Source: Larix kaempferi (taxonomy: Eukaryota > Streptophyta > Pinopsida > Pinales > Pinaceae). Taken from it: a stretch of DNA of 64,000 nt. The translations under genes were made by a program, and so were the position numbers. The notes below the pieces were generated by a model. It worked only from the letters and a program-made list of their open reading frames with translations. It did not search any database and had not been told where the DNA came from. Below are positions 11,960 through 23,250 of this stretch, piece by piece. The DNA is taken from the NCBI GenBank assembly GCA_027924585.1, contig BSBM01000636.1, positions 5,658,001 to 5,722,000 on the forward strand. Direction: 5' to 3'. Numbering within the stretch: position 1 is the stretch's first letter; each line of letters starts with the position of its first letter.

Positions 11960-14676
11960 GTGACTCTCATCTTGAATCAAGAAACATGATGGGTATGTGG
12001 TTTTGGTTTTTCATTCCACTTCTTCTCATTATGATGGTGTTGGGAAGTAGATGTGGTGGTTGTAGTGATGAGGGGGAAGAGGTAGAGAGTGATGCATACC
12101 AAGGAGAAGAAGAGGAAGGGGAAGAGGGTGATGATGATGAGGATGAGGGTGATGTGGGGCAAAAACAAAAAGACACAACACCTTTGTGGAAGTATGTGAC
12201 AAGGCAAGGGGGAGGGGGAGGGAGAGGGGGTGGAACCACAAAGTTTGGATGCCCCCATTGTGGGAAAACATACACAGGTTCATATACCCGGGTGAGAAAG
12301 CATTTGTGTGGGGTTATGCCATGTGATGTAGGTAAGTCTCATGGAGTCAAAACTTGTGACAAAGTGGGAGCTAAAGAGAGAAGCAAATACAAGATGGAAG
12401 AAGAGGTCGCTCAAAACAACTCCAAGAGATCGAGGGTTGATTCTGAATCCCCATAGAGAATGTTTGGTAGTGGAGTTAGATCATCATCGGCTCGATCGGA
12501 AGCCTCATCTCCCCATGGAGGGGGAGGGAGAGGGGGTGGAACCACAAAGTTTGGATGCCCCCATTGTGGGAAAACATACACAGGTTCATATACCCGAGTG
12601 AGAAAGCATTTGTTGGGGTTATGCCATGCGATGTACGTAAGTCTCATGGAGTCAAAACTTGTGACAAAGTGGGAGCTAAAGAGAGAAGCAAATACAAGAT
12701 GGAAGAAGAGGTCGCTCAAAACAACTCCAAGAGATCGAGGGTTGATTCTGAATCCCCATAGAGAATGTTTGGTAGTGGAGCTAGATCATCATCGGCTCGA
12801 TCGGAAGCCTCATCTCCCCATGGAGTCTCGCCTATACGAAGAACATTATCCGATTTCCTTGACCAAGGTTGTAGAGATGATGTGGATTCAAAAGTTTATA
12901 GGTTTCTCTATGCATGTGGTGTGCCATTCAATGTTCTTCGCTCGCCCTATTGGCATGAAATGGTACAAGCCACCAATGGTGGCCCTCAAGGATACAGAAT
13001 CCCTGGCCCCTGGGTATGACAAAGCTAGAACCATGGGACTTGACAGGGAAAGAGCCAAAATCAAGAGTGCTCTTGGAAAGTTCACAAATGATTGGTCCAA
13101 CTATGGGGTATCCATTGTATCTGATGGGTGGACAAATGTTAAAGGCCAGCCATTGATAAATATTCTTGGCGTTTCTGCTAGCGGTGCGGTCTTTCTTTCA
13201 GCCCATGACTACTCAGATCGCTACAAGACTGCTATTAATATTGCACAACCTTTACTTAAAACCATTCAAGAGATTGGGCCATACAATGTCGTTCAAGTCA
13301 TCACTGATAATGCTGCTAATTGTAAGGCAGCAGGAGCAATCATTGAGGATAAGTATCACAACATATTTTGGTCAGGGTGTTTGGTTCACACATTGAACCT
13401 TTTGATGAATGATATTGTTAAGATGAAGGACCCTAGTTACAGATGGATTGGTGCCTTGTACAAGAGAGGTAAGAAAATGATAAAATTTATTACCAATCAT
13501 AGCATGGCCCACCACATTTTTCGCAATCACTCTAAGTTGGAGCTATTGAAGATTGCAAAGACTAGATTTGCTAGCTACTACCTCACCTTCAGAAGGCTTT
13601 TGAAGGTAAGAGAGGCATTGGCTAGTATGGTCTCAAGTGATCCATGGTAGGAATTGAAAGACAAAGCTGCAAGTGCATCAGATAGAAGTGACTTTCAGGA
13701 GGTGGAGGACACAGTTCTTGAAGGTCATTTTTGGTCACAGGTTAGGTATGTTCTGCAGTTCACCAAGCCAGTTTATAACATGATTCGTTTTGCAGATACA
13801 GATCAGCCGGTGATTGGGGAGGTGTATGAGCAAATGGATAGCATGCTTGGTCAAATCAAAGACATTGTCGAGCAAAGAGATGTAGTCTTGTATGACCATA
13901 TTCATAAACATGTGGTCAAAAGGTGGGATAATCTAAATGTTCCACTCCATGCCCTTGTATATGTCCTCACCCCAAAATACTATTCTCCAATTTGGTTGGC
14001 CCAACCTGCACTTGGGGGTTGAGTTAGGAAAAACCCCACACAGAATCCAGAGGTTGATGTTGGGTATATGCAAGCATTAGAGAAGTTGGTCCCTGATGAG
14101 GAAGAGTGTGCTCAAGTACGGACTGAATTGAGCATATACATAAGTGAGCATGGACGCTTTGGTTCCCTGTTTGCAACCAAAGATCGAGACAGATTGGATC
14201 CTATCCATTGGTGGAACATGCATGGATCTGGAGCTACATATTTGCATAAATTGGCGCTGAGGGTGCTATCACAGGTTGTTAATAGCTCTTCTGCAGAGAG
14301 GTGTTGGAGCACCTACAACTTCAACCACAGTGTAAAGAGAAACAGTCTGAATGTAGATCGCGCAAAAAGCTTGGTTTATGTGCACTACAACTTGAGGTTG
14401 TTGTCCCATTATTGTGAGGCGGCCAAGAATGATAGAACATTTTTGACTTGGGACAACAATCTAGAGGAGGCTAATGTGAAGGATGGAGCCATAGTATTAG
14501 AGCGCTTGGAAGTTGAACTATTGGGTGATCATGATGATCCAATTCAAACTACCCATACAGAGATGCCACCCCCAAGCAGAAGCAGCTTTCCGGATGTAGG
14601 AGTCTTGCCTTTAGCTTCACAACGTCCAATTTTAGCCCATGGGGGCCATTCATCTTCTTCTCATGTTCCACGATAA
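11960..14676 (+). pseudogene. hAT transposase, broken
   Basis: It would cut and reinsert its own element in the nucleus. In order: an acidic stretch (12065-12160); a BED zinc finger with PLWKYVTR and FGCPHCGKTYTGSY (12183-12305); the linker; DUF659 with SDGWTN (13120) and TDNAANC (13305); and the C-terminal dimerisation region with SSSAERCWSTYN and LVYVHYNLRL (14286-14400). The BED finger region is duplicated in tandem. Breaks: the same in-frame TAG at 12454 and 12759 (so it predates the duplication), a one-base loss near 12612, a one-base shift near 13012, and stops at 13648 and 14020. The apparent 396-codon frame 12460-13650 joins true transposase to about 130 out-of-frame codons. Confidence 0.85.
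12211..12821 (+). repeat. 306-bp in-frame tandem duplication of the BED finger
   Basis: The sequence 12211-12516 is repeated as 12517-12821 with very few differences. The unit is 306 bp, a multiple of three, and the second copy has lost one base (gtgtgggg to gttgggg). The near identity shows the duplication is recent compared with most decay in the window. Confidence 0.9.
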
Positions 14677-15184
14677 CTTCCACCAGCACCTATTCCACCT
14701 AGAACACGAGAAAAGAAACTGGAAGTTACTCGTGGCAAGCGGAAAGCTTAGTAGATTCATAGTACTTTGTAGTTTGTATTTCATTTTCATGTTTATTTTG
14801 GCGGTTGGCCTATTTTGTAAACATTATGGCCTAGTTTGATGGCAAATATTATATGTTGAAATTTGAAGGTTGATGTTGTTGATGATTAATAATTGATGAT
14901 TTGATGATGATCATTTAATGACAATGTTATAAGTTATAGCTCCTAGAATCTAGAAGACTAGATGATTAATGTTATATCAATGTGTACTAAATGGTTATAT
15001 GAATATCTAGATTCTATGTTTTAATGTTTTCTATAGATAATTTGGCATAATACATGTTTTTTTTAAGTTATATGCATCAAAATATATTAAAATATATATT
15101 ATATAAAAAACGCTCCCGAAACGGAAGCTTTTGAAAATTTCGCTTTTCGCTCCCGCTCCCGCTCCCCGCTCCCAACAGCGTAGG

Positions 15185-15466
15185 CTCACCCAAAGCGCCT
15201 CTCCTCAAGGATCATGAATATGCCAAGAAAACTGAAAATGGTTGGAGGAATGAGCTGAACCAAGAGTGACCACAAGCTGCCCTGTAGCTTACACCTGCAA
15301 CAAAAACTCCATTGAAGCTCTCATGAAAGGTCTGAATGACCTTTCCCACTACCAACTAGGATGGGAATCTTTCACCCTTGAAATTGGCTAAGGCAAGTAG
15401 AGAAGCACTCCACTAGCTCTCTTCACAAATGCAAATTCTGAAAATGATCAAAAGCTTCTCTCTTAC
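15185..15466. other. Unassigned sequence between two transposons
   Basis: This 282-bp stretch right of hAT-1 is probably the continuation of the unassigned repeat at 10187-10950 into which hAT-1 inserted. No open frame or known motif. Confidence 0.3.
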
Positions 15467-16277
15467 TGTGAAAATCCTCACAGCAGATCTAAGAGATGAT
15501 GTATACCTCACAAGAAAGTAATTGATTAAGCAAGAAAATAGAAGAAGAGTGGTCAATGCAGTATAATGAGCAACAGAATAATAATACAGTATAACTCGAA
15601 TAGAAGCAAAAATACTTCACACACACTAATTAATTAATCACAATATGGACAAATAAATAGTACAATGCATGAGGATTCGAATGCCTAAGGTGGCAATTCG
15701 AATTAGCCTTCATGGAGTGATCAAAGGATCACTGGAGTGCCATCGGAGCACAACTAGTAGTCTATCTCATCATCAGTGGAGTCATCAATGCTCAAGTAAA
15801 TGTCAACCATCAGTCAAACTGAATCTAACTGAGTGTGGTAGGTGTAACTAAGTGTAACTGAATGTAACTGGCACTAACTGAATGAAGGAGGCTCAGTGGC
15901 GGGCACATGAGGAGCTAATTGGAGTCAGAATGGGCAGTCTAGTCTCACTGGAGATCCATTGGAGTGATACAGTCAGTTGAGAGTCAGTCTAGCCTTAAAT
16001 CAAGGAAAGAACTGATGATAACTCAATTAACTGAAGTGCAACTGAGTGGTAGGTGAGAGAGGGCGCATGAGATGCATGCAATTGCATGAAGGGGCGCACT
16101 AAGCACTAGGAGGGCTAAAACTGATCTGAGAGAAGCTCCCAAGGGCTGGCTAACTGAGGGCTAGGTGCTGGACTGATGACTGGGATGCATGCAAACCCTA
16201 AAAGTGCATGCATGACTGAAAATGCAAATAATGAAAATGTTGTTAGGACTAGGATGGAGTATAGGAATATCCTAACA
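15467..16277 (-). repeat. 3' LTR of the non-autonomous copia element
   Basis: 811 bp, with tg...ca ends. It differs from the right LTR by about 20 substitutions, a short indel near 15795 and lack of a 30-bp insertion near 18500. Confidence 0.88.
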
Positions 16278-16288
16278 CCCCCCCTTAA
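16278..16288 (-). promoter_or_regulatory. Polypurine tract (plus-strand priming site)
   Basis: The minus strand reads ttaaggggggg directly before the 3' LTR start TGTTAGG, the expected place and composition for the second-strand primer. Confidence 0.75.
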
Positions 16289-16461
16289 TCCATCCTGGGC
16301 CCTAGTAACTAAGACCAAAGGCCACCCAATACAATGAATAATAAAAGTCAATAAACCGAGGAAATGGGGAAAACCTCATGGGAAAAATACCCCCCCTCAA
16401 AATAGACTGTAAGGCACACACAAAAATAAATGCGCCAAACTCAAGCAGGTGTGATGCTTGG

Positions 16462-17616
16462 TCATATGTCTAGAGGTATCTTCTTCTTGGGAAGAAATGG
16501 ATCATGCTCAGAAAGCATGTGCTTGTACTTGCTCTTCAGATCGAATGTGATGAGAACAAATCCAAAAGTATGAGGATGATCCTTGAACCTGTGATTCGAA
16601 TTAGCTGAGGTAGGATCAAAAACATGAATGTGTAGATAGTCTTCTGTCTTCTCCTTCGAACCACCATGGGTGAGATTATGCCAAAAAGAACCATCAAATA
16701 ATAGCTTGAAATCCAAATCAGATTTAAGACTTGAAGAATAGTGTCTTGAGATCTCCTTTGAACCAGCAGGGGTGAGATCAAAACTATCATATGTATGAGA
16801 AATTATCCCAAGCAGTGATTGCTTAGAATCCAAATTAGATCCAAGACTTGAATCATGGTTTCTTGAGATCTCCTTTGAACCATAAGAGGTGAGATCAAAA
16901 CTAGTAAATGCATGAGAATTTATACCAAGCGAATGGCAATGGCCATATTCTTCAATAACCTTCTGAAAGCATGGAATAATGATCATATAGTAGTAAATAA
17001 GAGGTGATTGCTTGAGGAGAGCGAATGCATTACCTCCAATAGCTGATTTGGCCTCCGAAACATTCAATAGATCATGATGCAGACCAACAGACTCTGGTGC
17101 AAGAGAGGATTTAGGACCTTCTGCAATATCTAGAGTGTGAGTTGGCACAGAAAGAGAAGAAATTTGGAGCATGAGTGTAGAATCTGCAAGTTCTTCTTCT
17201 TTGTGAACAACTTCAATAAGAGATGTGTTTGATACTGGTTCATGATCAATGAGATCATCAAGGAGGGAGAATGCATCACTTTGCTTGTTCTCGAAAGGGT
17301 TTGGACCAATTCCTTCATTCTCTCTACCAAATATTACATCCAGGTGAGCCCATAGCTCTTTTGGTGATGAAAAATAAGGGAGGTCATATAACATCCATTC
17401 AGGCATAGCAAACATCATGGCTGCAATAGCTCTTCCACCTTCATCTAACCAGTCATTCTCTTCTTTAGAGGATTCGAACTCTCTTTCGAAACAATGATCA
17501 AAGAGACCATTTTTCTTCAAATGTGCTATCATCAGTGGTTTCCATTCACCGTAGTTGAGTGCAGAAAGAAGATCATAGTTGAATGGAGAAAGAGGAGGGA
17601 TTTCTTCTGAATACAT
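16462..17616 (-). CDS. Gag-like protein of the non-autonomous copia element (384 aa)
   Basis: This is an uninterrupted minus-strand frame. Residues about 12-110 look like a copia Gag N-terminal domain: LNYGEWKPLMIAHLKKNGLF near residue 19, then a WL..A..AI..M pattern and SSPKELWAHLDVIF. The C-terminal half (about 215-345) has degenerate tandem repeats of about 35 residues around FDLT and GSKEISR. No CCHC knuckle, protease or polymerase motif is present. The start is the first ATG after the primer site. Gag packages element RNA into particles in the cytoplasm. The function here is inferred from position and the N-terminal pattern. The intact frame, against heavy decay nearby, suggests recent insertion or selection. 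Confidence 0.7.
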   Translation of the reverse strand: MYSEEIPPLSPFNYDLLSALNYGEWKPLMIAHLKKNGLFDHCFEREFESSKEENDWLDEGGRAIAAMMFAMPEWMLYDLPYFSSPKELWAHLDVIFGRENEGIGPNPFENKQSDAFSLLDDLIDHEPVSNTSLIEVVHKEEELADSTLMLQISSLSVPTHTLDIAEGPKSSLAPESVGLHHDLLNVSEAKSAIGGNAFALLKQSPLIYYYMIIIPCFQKVIEEYGHCHSLGINSHAFTSFDLTSYGSKEISRNHDSSLGSNLDSKQSLLGIISHTYDSFDLTPAGSKEISRHYSSSLKSDLDFKLLFDGSFWHNLTHGGSKEKTEDYLHIHVFDPTSANSNHRFKDHPHTFGFVLITFDLKSKYKHMLSEHDPFLPKKKIPLDI

Positions 17617-17759
17617 TGAAACTGTAGAAGACCTACAAAAACAATAGAGAATATCTACAACTGCTACTGCTGCAAAAATGCAGAAACTGCTGCACTCGAA
17701 ATCTTGATAATAACCTACAAAAAACTCTCAGGAATGGAGATAAACAATACTCTCAACAT

Positions 17760-17771
17760 GCTCTGATACCA
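17760..17771 (-). promoter_or_regulatory. Primer binding site, initiator Met-tRNA
   Basis: The minus strand reads TGGTATCAGAGC directly after the 5' LTR (17772-18608), the standard primer complement in plant copia elements. Confidence 0.9.
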
Positions 17772-18608
17772 TGTGAAAATCCTCACAGCAGATCTAAGAG
17801 ATGATGTATACCTCACAAGAAAGTAATTGATTAAGCAAGAAAATAGAAGAAGAGTGGTCAATGCAGTATAATGAGCAACAGAATAAAAATACAGTAGAAC
17901 TCGGATAGAAGCAAAAATACTTCACACACACTAATTAATTAATCACAATATGGACAAATAAATAGTACAATGCATGAGGATTCGAATGCCTAAGGTGGCA
18001 AATCGAATTAGCCTTCATGGAGTGATCAAAGGATCACTGGAGTGCCATCGGAGCACAACTAGTAGTCTATCTCATCATCAGTGGAGTCATCAATGCTCAA
18101 CTGTCAACCATCAGTCAAACTGAGTCTAACTGAGTGTGGTAGGTGTAACTGAGTGTAACTGAATGTAACTGGCACTAACTGAATGAAGCAGGCTCAGTGG
18201 AGGGCGCATGAGGAGCTAACTGGAGTCAGAATGGGCAGTCTAGTCTCACTGGAGATCCATCGGAGTGATACAGTCAGTTGAGAGTCAGTCTAGCCTTAAA
18301 TCAAGGAAAGAACTGATGATAACTCAATTAACTGAAGTGCAACTGAGTGGTAGGTGAGAGAGGGCGCATGAGATGCATGCAATTGCATGAAGGGGTGCAC
18401 TAAGCACTAGGAGGGCTAAAACTGATCTGAGAGAAGCTCTCGGGGGCTGGCTAACTGAGGGCTAGGTGTTGGACTGATGACCGGGATGCATGCAAATGCA
18501 TACAAACCCTAAATAATGCATGCAAACCCTAAAAGTGCATGTATGACTGAAAATGCAAATAATGAAAATGCTGCTAGGACTACAATGGAGTATAGGAATA
18601 TCCTAACA
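17772..18608 (-). repeat. 5' LTR of the non-autonomous copia element
   Basis: 837 bp. It contains an extra, partly repeated stretch around 18490-18530 (catgcaaaccctaaa units) absent from the other LTR. The right end abuts giant-LTR sequence at 18609. Confidence 0.88.
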
Positions 18609-20165
18609 CCATGTATGCCTATGGATGATGATTGGTGGTCCCACATACTCTTGTTGATGATACCATATGGTGGACATATGATTCATATGATGGTTGATGC
18701 AGTTCAGCAGATTTATTATTATTTCCAGATCATCAGATTATGCACTATCCGGATATGGTGGACCCTATTGTTGACCCCTCAGGTCAACCCATGGTGTATG
18801 AGTACACATTTCTAGTAGATTTGGGTCTTCTGGATCCATTGAGACACTTATCATTCAATTCCGGGCACTTCTAACAGGGATAGATGCAGTTATCCACTTG
18901 TTGACCAGTTTTGGGCTTGTTTTCCCAGCCTGACCAGCAGAGGCATGAGAGGCCAGTTCACCTAGGGCGATGTATGAGGATGGGGTGGTCTAGCCACTTG
19001 ATTTTACCATTATACCCCCTCCCAGAGAGCCTGGTGGGCTCAGTTTGACAGCGCAGGCACTCTGGGTGTCAGTTTGGGCAGCTTCACAGTTATCGAGGCG
19101 GATTAAAAATGGAATAAGAGGGTCACTGAGGAATTCGATTTGGGCAACTCAGGCAAGGTTTTGGCATTTGGTCTTCACAGAGGTCTTCCAGGGTGAACCC
19201 CCCATCTTCCAGCCAGATATCATCAGTCGGTGGGGTCCACAGCAGCCATAGGAGGCCTTTTACTGCATGTCTTTCACAGATTTTGAGGACAGGATTTGAT
19301 CATTTGTATTATTTGGACATATTATTTTATATTATTGTGCCATGGGAATGAGCTAGTAAGGATTGATGCCTCCTAGCCCCACCATGAGCTTCTTGAGTCA
19401 TGTCCATGTCATCTAAGGTGGGCCCGTGTTATAGCCCCCTCCTAGTCATGACGTCACCTTCTCTTTGAGTGATCCATGTGATATATTGTAGGCTCATCTT
19501 AACCATTGATTTGATTATGAGATCTTTTAATCTCAACCACTCATCTTGTTGTATTGTAAAGTGGTTTTGAGATCTAGGGTTTTGGTTTTTATTATCCTAT
19601 ATAAGGAGGAGACACCCCTCATTGAAAAGCACCTTTGGGCTCTGGAAAAGTTGGAATGAAAATAATATTTTGGGAGATCTACTTCTTGGCTTTGATTGGG
19701 TTACTCTTGTACATGTTCTTGCATCTCTCGCTTCTAGACATTGTTTGCTTTTCAGGTGAAATCGACATCAAGAGAGGGATGCCGAATTGCTTGAAGCTAG
19801 CTCAACGTTTTGCTTTGTGGGAAGATTGTAGGGGTTGCTCACATCCCCCATGAGCAAGACGTCTTCATCTTGAGGGAGTTTTTCAATTGTGCTTTGTCCA
19901 TTGATTGCTTCTTTGATATGACATGCTTAGATCTTATGGATTTGTGGATCAAATTTAACTTGATGTAGTTTGATTTACAGGTTTTCATGGGACATCTCTC
20001 CTCCTAGGGCTTGGACGTTTTTGGTTGAAGACACTTGGATCAAGCTTGGAATTGTAACTAGGGCAATAATTCTCCATATGCTAAGAGGCCGCAAGCTTTG
20101 AGGTAAGATCTACAAGGTATGTATTGATTTCGCTTGTTCTCCATCCTATTGGTCACAAACTAAGC
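18609..20165 (+). mobile_element. Giant-LTR family, copy A3 (3' portion)
   Basis: It is collinear with the reverse complement of 1-1300: 'tggtgtatgagtacacat' (18791), 'taccccctcccagagag' (19013), 'gtgatccatgtgatatattg' (19468) and a TATA box at 19598. These are the blocks that should follow the place where copy A3 breaks off near 9065-9120. The similarity ends near 20165, before the hAT-2 relic. No gene is seen; the short frames have no domain. Confidence 0.65.
19598..19605 (+). promoter_or_regulatory. TATA box of giant LTR A3
   Basis: tatataag lies in the same sequence context as the TATA boxes of the two other copies (311-320 and 30552-30560), followed by a 'cccctcattg' block that may mark the transcript start. 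Confidence 0.55.
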
Positions 20166-20756
20166 AAATATTGCCCACCCGCAGAAAGAAAAAAATAAAA
20201 AATAAATAAATAAAATAAAATTTGTCCTCTTTTTTGGTCATTTGCAAGTTAAATTGTGAAGGAGGAGACCATCATTTTGCATTGGACCAAGGAGGGGAAA
20301 GCATCTAATTTCATTTGCCATCAAGGTTTGATTTTTTGGAGTGGGGATTGAAATTTGAAATCCAATCAACAACAACGGTCAACCACATTTCAAGGTATGT
20401 AAATGACTCTAGCTATCATTTCTAGTTGTTCCAAGACAAAGTTTGGTAGTTTTGCAATGTCAATGAGTTTTTCCTCTTCAAAACAAAATTCTAATGGAAC
20501 ATTTACCATGGATTTCCCCCTATTTTTTTTATTTATAGCAATCATGTATGCTCAAAAATGGTTTTTCCTTGCCCTAGGTCCATTCCTTTCCATACAAAAT
20601 GCCCATGAGTTTTCCCTCTTCAAAACCAAGTTTTAATGGAATAAATCTCATCGATTTGCTGACGTTTTTTTAATTTGCAGCAATCATGTATGCTAAAAAA
20701 TGTTTTTTTTCCTTGCTATAGGTTCGCACTTCATTTCTTTACAAGTTTCCATACAA
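20166..20756 (+). other. Leader region of the hAT-2 relic
   Basis: An AT-rich stretch with A-rich simple sequence at 20185-20220 and a repeated 'ttttccctcttcaaaac' block (20468 and 20611). No inverted repeat could be matched to a right end, so the element boundary is not defined. Confidence 0.35.
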
Positions 20757-23250
20757 AAATGCCAAAGGCTTTGGATCCATTCTGGGAGTATGGTGAGCCT
20801 GTTGAGTCTCATAATTGACAAAATCTTACTTGCAATTTGTGTGGGAAGGAAATGACGAGAGCAATAAGTAGGCCCAAATTGCAAGGCATGAGGTGGATAT
20901 TTGTGAAAACACAACTCCAAAAATCATTCACAAGGCCAAACTATCAATTGAAAGTGTTGGAAAAAAGAAAGATCAAAGGGAAGCTTTGAGATAAGAACTT
21001 GGATCGAGAGGGGCTTTAGCATCCAGGACAGTCGCACACACTTTAGGGGGAAGGGGGAGTGAGACCTTCTCCTCACCTTCCATAGTGCCTTCAACTACAT
21101 CACCTTTCTTTGTTTTGAGATCCACACTCAGTCAACGGTCAAGATAAAGGAGAAACAAGAAGCAAATAGACTTAAGGGTAGACATCTTCTATGGAGTGAT
21201 ATTCCTTTCAACTTTGCCAGGAAACCATTCTTTGTACCTTTGTTTGAGGTTGTTTCTATTGTTGGCTCGGGGTATAAGCCCCTCCCTTATGAAGATTTGA
21301 GAGGGTTCACCCTTGATAATGAAAAGGTTGATTGCACTCATAGGTTGCAGGAGCTTCTAGATTCATGGGAGGTCACAGGATGCACTATGATGTTAGGCGG
21401 TTGGACCAATGGGAAGGGAAGCACCCTTCTCGATTTCTTGGTTCATTGTCACGGGGGAACAATGTTTACAAAATTTGTGGTTGCATCAGCACATGTCAAA
21501 GATGCAGCATTACTATGTGAGTTATTGGATGGGTTAATCCAAGAGATAGGTCTACAACATGTTTTCCAAGTCATCACAAACAATGTTGTGAATTATGTGG
21601 CCGCTAATAGGTCGTTTATGGACAAGTATCCTACATTGTTTTGGACTTCTTGTGCCACTCATTGTATTGATTTGATTTTAGAGGATATGGAAAATTTTGA
21701 TTTTATCAGGGATACCATTGATTCAGCGAAGAGCATCACAAAGTTTATATACAATCATGCATCTGTGCTTAGATTGATGAGACAATTCATTGGTGACAAG
21801 GAGTTGGTGCATCCTACCATCACGCGCTTTGCCACTAGTTTTATTTCTCTTTAGTCTCTCCCGACTTCAATGTGGGACTTGCAAACTATGTTCCTTTTAG
21901 CTGAGAGGCATGCTTTAACAATTAACACTAAACCAGAGGGGCGGGCAATATTCAGGCTAGTGTCATAACAAAAGAGTTTTTGGATGGGGTGAAGGAGGTG
22001 TATACCATCAGCAAACCTTTGCTAAAGGTTCTTTGCTTGCTTGATGGAGATGAGCCCACAATGGGCTACCTGTATGAGGCCATGGTAGAGCCAAAGAGGC
22101 CATCCGTGCCAATTATGAGGATAAAGGGGACGAGGGGCACGAGAGACAACAATTGATATGGAGGGTGATTGATGAGTGATGGAACTATACACTCCATCGC
22201 CCCATTCATACTACAAGGTTATACCTCAACCTCGCATTCTCTTACTCATATGGATTTAGGTTTAATGCAGAGGTTAAGGATGGATTCTTGGAGTGTATCC
22301 AAAGGATGGTGCCAAGTGTGGCTGACCATTCAGAGATTTCCAAAGAGATGAGAGTCTATAGGAGGGCCATGGGAACATTTGGGTTTGAGATGGCTATTAG
22401 TGACAGGAAGAACATAATGCCAAGTAAGCTTTACCTTGTTTCAAATTTTAATTTCTCTTCTTTCTTTGTTTTATATTTCAATGTCTTCTCTTAGGTTTTT
22501 TTTATTCATTGTAGATACTTAGTGGGAAAGTTATGGCTCAAGAGTACCTCATCTACAAAAGCTTGCCATTCGAGTGCTTAACCAAACATGTAGCTCTTCT
22601 GGTTGTGAGTGCAACTGGAGTGTATTTGAAAAAATACACATCAAGAAGTGTAACATGTTAGAGAATTTCAAATTAAATTTTAAATTCATTATAAATTGTA
22701 ATTTATGTTCCTTTACCCTCTAATTTATGTATTATAATTTATGATCCTCATATAGGATGGATACGCAATGCCTAAATGATCAAGTCTATGTACACTACAA
22801 TCTCAGGCTATGGGTGAAGTAGATTGAGCAAAAACCTGACATGGATGTCATTTCATTGGATGGGATTGACACCACTGCTATGTGGAGAGTGGAGTCTCAG
22901 GAACCCGTTATGGAGGCAACCCCTAATTGGTTAGAGGATGATACATAAGACGGGTGGGCAGAGGAGGATGAGGATTTTGGGGGTGTGCCACCATCGAAGC
23001 CACCAGTTTCACAGTCAAAGGGAGATAGACCCATTGGTATCACTAGCAGTGGTAGAGGACTTGATCAGGGTCTACCATGCCATTCTTCTAGTTCTTCTAG
23101 AGTACATCAGTTTCCAGGGTCTTCTAGAGGATGTTAGAGTCCACTACAACCCCCACGACCACCAGGGCCTTCTAGCTCTAGAGGAAGAGCCATTACCAAA
23201 GCGATTAACTTTGCCCGTAAAAGGGGTAGAGGGAATCAATTGTTTATTTA
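20757..23250 (+). pseudogene. hAT transposase relic (hAT-2)
   Basis: BED finger remains at 20770-20900 (DPFWEYGEPVESHN, then CNLCGKEMTRAISR, with a stop). DUF659 is an open frame of 204 codons at 21240-21854 (LGGWTNGKGSTLLDFLVHC; VITNNVVNYVAAN; FWTSCATHCIDLILEDM). A probable intron lies at 22430-22514 (gtaagc to tgtag). The C-terminal dimerisation part is at 22515-22640 (VLNQTCSSSGCECNWSVFEK) and 22756-22815 (VYVHYNLRLW). Stops and frameshifts occur throughout, including a TAG where a Trp is usual (22521). It is a different family member from hAT-1. Confidence 0.8.

Larger units (their letters stand above)
10951..15184 (+). mobile_element. hAT DNA transposon (hAT-1)
   Basis: The terminal inverted repeats are cctacgctgctggga (10951-10965) and its complement with one mismatch at 15170-15184. 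Between them lies a broken BED-finger, DUF659 and hAT-dimerisation transposase on the plus strand. The subterminal regions carry clustered short repeats (gaatcgatgagg-type at 10980-11170, cgctccc-type at 15110-15170), as expected for transposase binding. The eight flanking bases do not form a clean target duplication, so the exact ends are uncertain by one or two bases. Confidence 0.75.
15467..18608 (-). mobile_element. Non-autonomous copia-type LTR element with a Gag-like ORF
   Basis: Two LTRs (15467-16277 and 17772-18608) begin tgtgaaaatcc and end tcctaaca and are about 97% identical by eye. Next to the right LTR a 12-base match to initiator Met-tRNA (17760-17771) sets the orientation to minus, and a run of purines abuts the left LTR. 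The internal region is only about 1.5 kb and holds a single long frame, Gag-like; there is no protease, integrase or reverse transcriptase. It must have relied on another element's enzymes. The flanks (cttac and ccatg) do not form a target duplication. Confidence 0.88.

Noticed and set aside
11967-12283. Proline-, serine- and histidine-rich minus-strand frames
   Set aside because: Shadows of the acidic and glycine-rich part of the plus-strand transposase.
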